Source: DTU049 sp033809015
GTDB taxonomy: Bacteria; Bacteroidota; Bacteroidia; Bacteroidales; DTU049
DNA length: 11,699 bases
Assembly: GCA_033809015.1 (NCBI GenBank)
Contig: JAPXMM010000081.1
Coordinates: 1 to 11,699, forward strand
Direction of reading: 5' to 3'
Position 1 is the first letter of the stretch. Every line of letters begins with the position of its first letter. The notes below the pieces were generated by a model. It saw only the letters and a program-made list of their open reading frames with translations. It did no database searches and was not told where the DNA came from. This document shows, one piece after another, positions 6,571-11,699 of the stretch. A program made the translations under genes and the position numbers.

Positions 6571-7653
6571 TTAATACTTGTTAACAATTTTTTCTTTTAA
6601 TGCATTCAATACTTGGAATGGAGTATGTATTGATCCACCTACTCTACCATAATGCTCTACTGGGACTCTATCATGCACTGCTAATCTAACGTCTTGAATT
6701 AATTGTCCCAAACTCATTTCAACAGATAATATACCTTTTACTTGTTTAGATAATCTTTCAAGTTCTTTATCTGGGAAAGGATATAAAGTAATTGGTCTAT
6801 ATAAACCAACTTTAATACCTTCTGCACGAGCTAAATCTACAGTTTTTTGTCCAATTCTAGCACTAGAACCATAAGCTACTATTAAGTATTCTGCATCATC
6901 TGTATTAATATTTTCCCACATAGCATCTTCTTTCATTTTTTCAAATTTTTCTTTGAGATGCATTACATGTTTTTCTTGTCTAATAGGATCCAAATCTAGA
7001 GAGGTAATAATATTGCGTTCTCTATTTGGAGTTTTTCCTGTAGTAGCCCAAGGGCATTCCTTAATAATTTCCTCTTCAGTTCTTCTAGGTATAGGATCAA
7101 AAAGTTCAACTTTTTCCATTACTTGACCAATAACTCCGTCTGATAAGATCATTACTGGATTACGATATTTAAAAGCCATTTCGAAACCAAGTTTTACAAA
7201 GTCAGACATTTCTTGAACAGAAGAAGGAGCTAAAACGAACAAATAATAATCTCCGTGTCCACCACCTTTAGTAGCTTGGAAATAATCACTTTGAGATGGT
7301 TGAATAGTTCCTAATCCAGGACCACCACGCACAACATTTGCTATTAAACAAGGAATTTCAGCACCAGCCATATAAGAAATTCCTTCTTGCATTAAGCTAA
7401 TACCGGGGCTAGAAGATGTAGTCATAACTCTTTTGCCAGCAGCACCACCACCATATAGCATATTAATAGATGCTACTTCACTCTCTGCTTGTAAAACTAT
7501 CATGCCGGTACGTTCATAAGGCTTCTCAGCCATTAAATACTCTAATACCTCAGATTGAGGGGTGATGGGGTAACCAAAATAGCCATCGCAACCAGCACGT
7601 ATTGCAGCTTCAGCAATAGCTTCATTTCCCATCATTAAACGTATTTCTCCCAT
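6571..7653 (-). CDS. korA: 2-oxoacid:ferredoxin oxidoreductase, alpha subunit (KorA/VorB type)
   Basis: The large alpha subunit, 360 residues. The signature GYPITPQSE (27-35) contains the YPITP motif that lies near the thiamine in this enzyme family. It is followed by QAESEVASINMLYGGGAAGKR (55-75, TPP-side contacts) and MTTSSSPGISLMQEGISY, then NVVRGGPGLGTIQPSQSDY. The C-terminal domain II (about 255-360) opens with EYLIVAYGSSARIGQKTV and carries VGLYRPITLYPFPDKEL. There is no fused gamma domain. Automated pipelines often call this Bacteroidota form 3-methyl-2-oxobutanoate dehydrogenase VorB; others call it 2-oxoglutarate synthase KorA. The sequence alone does not decide the substrate. Located 23 bases after korD. 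Confidence 0.95.
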   Translation of the reverse strand: MGEIRLMMGNEAIAEAAIRAGCDGYFGYPITPQSEVLEYLMAEKPYERTGMIVLQAESEVASINMLYGGGAAGKRVMTTSSSPGISLMQEGISYMAGAEIPCLIANVVRGGPGLGTIQPSQSDYFQATKGGGHGDYYLFVLAPSSVQEMSDFVKLGFEMAFKYRNPVMILSDGVIGQVMEKVELFDPIPRRTEEEIIKECPWATTGKTPNRERNIITSLDLDPIRQEKHVMHLKEKFEKMKEDAMWENINTDDAEYLIVAYGSSARIGQKTVDLARAEGIKVGLYRPITLYPFPDKELERLSKQVKGILSVEMSLGQLIQDVRLAVHDRVPVEHYGRVGGSIHTPFQVLNALKEKIVNKY

Positions 7654-7676
7654 ATTTTGTACTTTTTTTTAAAATA

Positions 7677-7904
7677 TTAAACTTCTACTTTTGCTTTATA
7701 CAATGTAATAACAGCATCTGGGCATACCATAACGCAATTTTCACAAGCTGTACATTCTTCTTTAACTATATCAGCATAGAAATAACCTTTGGTATTTACA
7801 TTATTACCAAGAGCTATGACATTTTGAGGGCATATATCTATACATAAGCCACACCCTTTACATTTTTCTATGTCTATTACTATTGCACCTTTAAATTTTG
7901 CCAT
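7677..7904 (-). CDS. korD: 2-oxoacid:ferredoxin oxidoreductase, delta subunit (2[4Fe-4S] ferredoxin-like)
   Basis: A 75-residue electron-transfer subunit with two complete CxxCxxCxxxCP motifs: Cys15, 18, 21, 25 and Cys51, 54, 57, 61, enough for two [4Fe-4S] clusters. It takes electrons from the beta-subunit cluster of the complex and passes them to soluble ferredoxin. The ATG lies 9 bases after the aminotransferase stop, and korA follows after 23 bases. The acidic and hydrophobic pattern around IDIEKCKGCGLCIDICPQNV is that of the delta subunits encoded with KorA/VorB-type alpha subunits. Cluster-rich proteins of this kind are oxygen-sensitive, so an anaerobic or microaerobic life is inferred. 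Confidence 0.95.
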   Translation of the reverse strand: MAKFKGAIVIDIEKCKGCGLCIDICPQNVIALGNNVNTKGYFYADIVKEECTACENCVMVCPDAVITLYKAKVEV

Positions 7905-7913
7905 ATCGTTTAT

Positions 7914-9239
7914 TTATTTATTATTTTGTTCTATATTTTCTCTGAAAATTTTTAATCTTCTTCCTAGCTCATCCATCATTTCCATTGGTATCAATGATAC
8001 ACATGCTCTTATCCCCTCATGAATATCTGACCCTGTAATTTTTAGTGATATAGCACCAATACCATGTAGTAACAATTGATAAAGAAATTCATTACCGTCT
8101 AGGCCAGGATATTTAACTGTAAAATAAAATCCATCAGCAATAGGCTTATCTACATCTTTGTCATAAACTAATTGAAATCCATTTTCTAAGAAATGTTTTT
8201 TCATTATTTTAGCTTTTTCTCCATAGATAAGTACTTCGTCTCTAAAATTATATTTGCCTTCATTTACAGCTTTCAGAATAGCATATAAAGCATATTGTGG
8301 AGAATGACTCGTGCCACTACTAACACTATAAATACTTTCAAAAATCAATGCTGTACCGAAATGATCTGAATGAAAATTAGTTTTGAGATCTGGAAAATGT
8401 CTATTAAATAATTCTGGACTAACTACCATCATACCTATCCTTTGTCCAGCATAAGAAAAGACTTTTGAGCTACTTATAAGAAGAATATATTGATCATAGT
8501 ATTTCCCAATTGTAGGTTGATATGGAGGTACACCTGGTTTACCATAATCTTGTCTAAAATCCATTCCGAAATAAGCTAAATCTTCTATGACAACAACATC
8601 ATATTTATTAGCTATTTTTGCAATTATTTGGAGCTCTTCATCAGTGAAAACTATCCAAGATGGATTGTTTGGATTACTATATATAAGCCCATAAAATTCT
8701 CCTGTAGATAAGTACTTTTCTAATACTTCTTCTAATTTTTTACCACGATAATTATAAACATCAAAATGATCTACACCTGAACCTAAAACATTAGCTTGTA
8801 ATTTATGAACAGGGAAACCTGGATCTAAGAACAATAATTTTTTCTTATCTTTATGAGTATGCATGAGGGTCATAAAAGAAGTAAAACTTCCCATCATAGA
8901 TCCTACGGTAGGTAAACAATTTTCTTCATTTACATTTAAATTTAGAAAATTTTTTACAAATTTTTTAATTTCACTTTTTAATGGTTTATAACCTTGTATA
9001 TCAGGGTAAATAGCAGCAATACCTTGCTTGAGAGCCTCTATCTCAGCATCCACTCCGAGTTGCACGGGTGATAGGCCAGGATTACCTAACTCCATCCTTA
9101 TATATCTAACACCTGTTTCTTTTTCTAAATTATCTACGATTTGGCACATCTGCCTGATAGATGTATCAACCAGAGAGCTAACATTAAACTTTTTTAATAC
9201 ATCATCTAAAACATTTTTATCAATTATGGTATTTGGCAT
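7914..9239 (-). CDS. PLP-dependent aminotransferase, fold type I (Bacteroidota KOR-linked type)
   Basis: A class I/II aminotransferase of 441 residues, likely swapping an amino group between an amino acid and a 2-oxoacid. The start is set at the ATG at 9239: a TTG 15 bases upstream is in frame but overlaps the promoter motif, and the MPNTII beginning fits recalled Bacteroides homologues. With that start the visible motifs are MELGNPGL (49-56), LDPGFPVHKLQANVLG (138-153), SNPNNPSW (188-195, with the Asn that contacts PLP), VIEDLAYFGMDF (217-228, with Asp220 pairing to the pyridine nitrogen and Tyr223) and SSSKVFSYAGQRIG (256-269), in which Lys259 is the predicted Schiff-base lysine. A late IRACVSL supplies the carboxylate-binding Arg. 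As first gene of the run it probably feeds or drains the 2-oxoacid handled by KorDABC. The specific substrate is not known. Confidence 0.92.
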   Translation of the reverse strand: MPNTIIDKNVLDDVLKKFNVSSLVDTSIRQMCQIVDNLEKETGVRYIRMELGNPGLSPVQLGVDAEIEALKQGIAAIYPDIQGYKPLKSEIKKFVKNFLNLNVNEENCLPTVGSMMGSFTSFMTLMHTHKDKKKLLFLDPGFPVHKLQANVLGSGVDHFDVYNYRGKKLEEVLEKYLSTGEFYGLIYSNPNNPSWIVFTDEELQIIAKIANKYDVVVIEDLAYFGMDFRQDYGKPGVPPYQPTIGKYYDQYILLISSSKVFSYAGQRIGMMVVSPELFNRHFPDLKTNFHSDHFGTALIFESIYSVSSGTSHSPQYALYAILKAVNEGKYNFRDEVLIYGEKAKIMKKHFLENGFQLVYDKDVDKPIADGFYFTVKYPGLDGNEFLYQLLLHGIGAISLKITGSDIHEGIRACVSLIPMEMMDELGRRLKIFRENIEQNNK

Positions 9240-9251
9240 ATTTGTTTTTTG

Positions 9252-9259
9252 CAAATCTA
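9252..9259 (-). promoter_or_regulatory. Bacteroidota -7-like promoter motif for the aminotransferase-kor operon
   Basis: Read on the minus strand this is TAGATTTG, an exact TAnnTTTG match, 12 bases before the ATG at 9239. Transcription would start about 7-10 bases before the ATG, giving a very short leader. The only TTG upstream is 11 bases away, too close for a standard -33 box. The position inside the 125-base... divergent gap with dnaB supports a promoter. Confidence 0.45.
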
Positions 9260-9353
9260 ATAATTTTTAACAATATAAATATATATAATATTTATCATAT
9301 TTTTTATTGTTTAATATCAATAAATAAAATTTTAAAAAAATAATTTTTATTAA

Positions 9354-9361
9354 TACATTTG
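9354..9361 (+). promoter_or_regulatory. Bacteroidota -7-like promoter motif for dnaB
   Basis: TACATTTG matches TAnnTTTG exactly and ends 18 bases before the dnaB ATG, so the leader would be about 12-14 bases. No TTTG lies at the expected -33 position, which is a run of A. The intergenic region between the two divergent genes is almost pure AT. Confidence 0.45.
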
Positions 9362-9379
9362 TAAAATAAGAAAATTTTT

Positions 9380-10897
9380 ATGGCTGAAGAAAAGAAAACT
9401 ACGACTAAAAAAGCAACTCAAAGCAGTTCAAAGACTAAAAATATAGAATCCAGAGAAATATTTGGTGGTAAAATACCACCAAGTGATTTAGAAACTGAAG
9501 AGGTAGTATTAGGAGCATTATTAATAGAACCTAATGCATTAGCCACTGTAATAGATATATTGCAGCCAGAAGTATTTTATAAAGAAGCACATCAACGTAT
9601 TTTTGCTGCTATCTTAGCATTATATCCAATAGGTGAACCAATAGATGTGATAACAGTAACAAATTATTTAAGGAAGAACGGTGAAATCGACATCATTGGT
9701 GGGCCAGCATATATCGCACAATTAACCGATAGGGTAATATCTGCTGCTAATATAGAATATCATGCACGAATTTTAATAGAAAAATACATACAACGTAAAC
9801 TAATAGAAATATCAAATAATATTATAACTGAAGCCTATGATGCTACTTCCGATGCTTTCGACACATTAAATGAAGCTGAAAATGCTTTATTCCAGATTAA
9901 TGAACAAAACCTCAGACGTTCTTTTAGATCTATGCCATCAGTATTACAAGTAGTGAGAGAACAGATAGAAACTGCTTACAAAAATCAAGGTGAATATACT
10001 GGCGTAGTATCAGGTTTTTACAATTTAGATCAGCTGACAGGTGGCTTGCAACCATCTGATTTAATAATTATAGCAGCTAGACCTGGTATGGGAAAGACGG
10101 CTTTTGCCCTATCTATGGCGCGAAATATGGCTGTGGAGTTTGGCTTCCCTATAGCATTTTTTTCTTTAGAAATGACTGCACCACAATTAGTGATTAGAAT
10201 ATTATCTGCTCAAACACAAATATCAAGTGAAAGAATAAGGAAAGGTGAATTAGATGATATGGAATGGATGACTTTAAATGAAGCAATGAATAAATTATCT
10301 AATGTTAAATTATTTTTGGATGACACCCCTGCCTTATCTATATTTGAATTAAGAGCTAAAGCACGTAGACTAAAGCAAGCATATGATATACAAGCTATCT
10401 ATATAGATTATTTGCAATTAATGACAGCTAAAATAGATAGAAATAGTAATAGAGAACAAGAGATAGCCTCTATTAGTAGATCACTAAAAGCTTTAGCAAA
10501 AGAACTAAATATACCTGTGATTGCTTTATCACAATTAAGTCGTGATGTAGAAAAACGAAGCGGCACTAAACGTCCACAATTATCTGATCTTAGAGAATCT
10601 GGAGCTATAGAACAGGATGCTGATATTGTGATTGGTATTTATAGACCTGAATACTATATGAAAGATGAGCAAGTAGATGAAGACAAATTAGCAGCGGTTA
10701 AAAATAAAGCTGAAATAATCCTACTAAAACATAGAAATGGTCCATTGGGAACTGTAAATCTTTATTTTCTCAACCAGTTTGCATTATTTACTGATGAGGA
10801 TATTTCTAATATAAATTTCGAAAAACAAGTTTTTCAGTCAAAAATTAATGAAGACATTGATGAAGATTATTACGGCTCCTATGAAGCACCTTACTAA
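9380..10897 (+). CDS. dnaB: Replicative DNA helicase
   Basis: The hexameric ATP-driven helicase that unwinds DNA ahead of the replication fork and recruits primase, 505 residues. A basic, Ser/Thr/Lys-rich tail (1-22) precedes the N-terminal domain (about 32-135), which starts PPSDLETEEVVLGALL. A linker helix region follows (about 160-205). The RecA-like domain has Walker A ARPGMGKT (233-240), catalytic glutamate Glu264 in FSLEM, Walker B YIDYLQL (341-347), the DNA-contacting region around SQLSRDVEKRSGTKRPQLSD (384-403) and LRESGAIEQDADIV (404-417). The acidic C-terminal tail ends DEDYYG plus a few residues. No intein interrupts the usual insertion sites. ATG start without a Shine-Dalgarno, in an A/T-rich context, as usual in Bacteroidota. 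Divergent from the aminotransferase operon. Confidence 0.97.
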   Translation: MAEEKKTTTKKATQSSSKTKNIESREIFGGKIPPSDLETEEVVLGALLIEPNALATVIDILQPEVFYKEAHQRIFAAILALYPIGEPIDVITVTNYLRKNGEIDIIGGPAYIAQLTDRVISAANIEYHARILIEKYIQRKLIEISNNIITEAYDATSDAFDTLNEAENALFQINEQNLRRSFRSMPSVLQVVREQIETAYKNQGEYTGVVSGFYNLDQLTGGLQPSDLIIIAARPGMGKTAFALSMARNMAVEFGFPIAFFSLEMTAPQLVIRILSAQTQISSERIRKGELDDMEWMTLNEAMNKLSNVKLFLDDTPALSIFELRAKARRLKQAYDIQAIYIDYLQLMTAKIDRNSNREQEIASISRSLKALAKELNIPVIALSQLSRDVEKRSGTKRPQLSDLRESGAIEQDADIVIGIYRPEYYMKDEQVDEDKLAAVKNKAEIILLKHRNGPLGTVNLYFLNQFALFTDEDISNINFEKQVFQSKINEDIDEDYYGSYEAPY

Positions 10898-10906
10898 AAT
10901 ATATTG

Positions 10907-10922
10907 AAAAAATATCTTTTTT
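10907..10922 (+). terminator. Possible weak A/T hairpin after dnaB
   Basis: AAAAAA and TTTTTT arms flank a TATC loop, 9 bases after the dnaB stop. The stem has no GC pair, so it would be very unstable as an intrinsic terminator; it may be no more than chance in AT-rich sequence. Confidence 0.25.
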
Positions 10923-11117
10923 ATAAATGCATTAGAAGTTTAACCCCTTATTTGAGAATATTTTATATACAATTAATAAGTTTAATAATATAAAGTTGTA
11001 AATGTTAATTTGATAAATTATATGAATAAACAACTTTTATCAAAATTAAACTATTATCATTCCATACTTTATACAAAGATTAAATAATGTAGCTATGCTA
11101 TAGTGCCACATTAAATG

Positions 11118-11136
11118 TTACTGTGTTTAACAGTAA
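11118..11136. repeat. Perfect inverted repeat, 7-base arms
   Basis: TTACTGT (11118-11124) and ACAGTAA (11130-11136) flank a 5-base loop GTTTA. It is followed by no T-run on either strand, so a terminator role is unlikely. It may be part of the IS end or a binding site. Confidence 0.6.
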
Positions 11137-11194
11137 AGATATTATAGTAAGAAGAGTGAAATAGAGGAAGGGGAAAGGGAGAGTGAATAATAAT

Positions 11195-11216
11195 ATATTG
11201 TTATACTTAACAATAT
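11195..11216 (-). terminator. Hairpin directly after the right transposase stop
   Basis: Perfect 9-base arms ATATTGTTA (11195-11203) and TAACAATAT (11208-11216) with a 4-base loop, one base past the transposase TAA (11220-11218) on the minus strand. Downstream on that strand comes a loosely T-rich ATTATTATT. The stem has only one GC pair per arm, so it is a modest intrinsic terminator candidate, or a structural element near the IS end. Confidence 0.45.
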
Positions 11217-11217
11217 G

Positions 11218-11699
11218 TTATTCATATCTTTGACTTACTATCTCTCTATACTTGTCCCACGCCCACCTATCGTGTGATGACAAGTTCAGCAGCCTGCCAA
11301 TGTCTTGATCTATCAGCTCTTTTAAGTATTTATTCATTATCACAAACCACATCAAGTAGCTCTGTAAGTACTTCGTAGCTACTCCGTGAAATCTACTCAT
11401 CCACACCTTGAAATCACTTATTTTGCTTTCAACTATCTTGACACTATATATACCTCGTTTCACTTGTTTTTTGTTTACTATCACTTTTTTACTTTGTAAA
11501 CTTTTCACTGCTTTTCTAAACTCTTTCTTTGGCTTAACACATATAAGATTACTTTCTGACAATCTATTCTTTAGCTCTTCTCTCAATTGCTCATTCTTTA
11601 CTTTTTTCTCTCCAACCTGTTTAAAAAGTAAATTACCTTCTCTGTCTGTTACGACTAATACTGCTACCTTGGGGTGTTTCTTCTTTTTAGCTCGTTGAT
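11218..11699 (-). CDS. IS1595-like transposase, 5'-partial, catalytic Asp altered
   Basis: The minus-strand frame is open to the right window edge; a TTG at 11586 is merely an internal codon, since in-frame coding sequence continues upstream with KVAVLVVTDREGN (matching the left copy's KVAVLAATDRSGN). It then shares KRGIYSV, the family hallmark RFHGVATKYLQSYLMWFV, GRLLNL and a WDKYRE-like end with the left transposase. About half of the C-terminal residues are identical by eye, so the two are related but not recent duplicates. The second catalytic Asp of the family (CxD) is Lys here, in ICVKPKKEF (codon 11535-11533); the variable third position is Glu. The first Asp lies outside the window. 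Probably inactive despite the intact frame. The codons look richer in G+C than those of neighbouring genes. A hairpin follows the stop. Confidence 0.82.
   Translation of the reverse strand, partial: QRAKKKKHPKVAVLVVTDREGNLLFKQVGEKKVKNEQLREELKNRLSESNLICVKPKKEFRKAVKSLQSKKVIVNKKQVKRGIYSVKIVESKISDFKVWMSRFHGVATKYLQSYLMWFVIMNKYLKELIDQDIGRLLNLSSHDRWAWDKYREIVSQRYE

Larger units (their letters stand above)
10898..11217. other. Spacer with clustered inverted repeats and a polypurine tract
   Basis: This 320-base region between dnaB and the right transposase has no credible gene. It holds a nested pair of inverted repeats (outer AAAGTTG 10992-10998 with CAACTTT 11031-11037; inner TAATTT 11006-11011 with AAATTA 11015-11020), a 7-base pair with one G-U on the minus strand (11087-11093 with 11105-11111), a perfect 7-base hairpin (11118-11136), a purine-rich tract on the plus strand (11149-11190, with runs such as GGAAGGGGAAAGGGAGAG), and a perfect 9-base hairpin (11195-11216). 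The right half probably belongs to the IS element; the sequence TAGTGCCACATTAA at 11101-11114 could lie near its terminal repeat, which I cannot verify. Confidence 0.5.

Noticed and set aside
9028..9270. Plus-strand open frame of 80 codons at the aminotransferase start
   Set aside because: Antisense to recognisable aminotransferase sequence.
9380..10897. Intein in dnaB
   Set aside because: Walker A, Walker B and the C-terminal motifs are contiguous at normal spacing with no insertion.
11041..11090. Sequences such as TTATACAAA near dnaB resembling DnaA boxes, hinting at an origin
   Set aside because: Only loose matches, not clustered, and expected by chance in such AT-rich DNA; no dnaA or dnaN gene nearby.
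11408..11698. Plus-strand open frame of 96 codons, hydrophobic
   Set aside because: Antisense of the lysine-rich transposase core; the Phe/Leu-rich look is produced by complementing Lys codons.
3..11699. Whole window as a composite transposon with IS1595-like ends
   Set aside because: The two transposases are clearly divergent, lack visible terminal repeats, and enclose essential genes such as dnaB.

Overview
The window is strongly AT-rich and reads as a piece of a low-GC Bacteroidota chromosome. Four things point there: the Bacteroidota -7 promoter motif TAnnTTTG occurs just upstream of several starts, starts lack Shine-Dalgarno sequences and sit in A-rich contexts, the lipoprotein and HSPF-type methyltransferase are of Bacteroidota type, and the aminotransferase plus four-subunit 2-oxoacid:ferredoxin oxidoreductase resemble those of anaerobic Bacteroidales. 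Long, nearly GC-free spacers and decayed transposases fit a host-associated or genome-eroding lineage, but that is inference; the genus cannot be named from sequence alone.

Layout. Positions 1-725 (+) hold the 3' part of an IS1595-like transposase. Positions 794-2236 (-) encode pyruvate kinase with its own promoter-like motif. A 308-base, almost pure AT spacer follows. From 9239 down to 2545 on the minus strand nine genes run head to tail with gaps of 6-29 bases: aminotransferase, korD, korA, korB, korC, a DUF2400/TIGR02757 gene, a Wza-like export lipoprotein, a chorismate-mutase-like gene and a SAM methyltransferase. A complete bipartite Bacteroidota promoter lies before the lipoprotein gene and may split the run in two. 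Divergent from the aminotransferase, dnaB occupies 9380-10897 (+). Then comes a 320-base spacer with several inverted repeats and a polypurine tract, and at 11218-11699 (-) the 3' part of a second IS1595-like transposase, facing the first.

How the genes work together. The first five genes of the run form a metabolic unit. The aminotransferase interconverts amino acids and 2-oxoacids. KorDABC oxidatively decarboxylates a 2-oxoacid with CoA and passes electrons to ferredoxin, or runs in reverse. Pyruvate kinase supplies pyruvate and ATP nearby and carries the residue set of K+-independent enzymes. The downstream genes (DUF2400, export lipoprotein, chorismate-mutase-like, methyltransferase) have no obvious link to this unit.

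I found no CRISPR array, tRNA, rRNA, toxin-antitoxin or defence cassette. The points most worth a second look are the chorismate-mutase-like protein that lacks the Arg-Glu pair of the active site, the two facing transposases that keep open frames without a full catalytic triad, and the hairpin-rich spacer beside the right-hand transposase.
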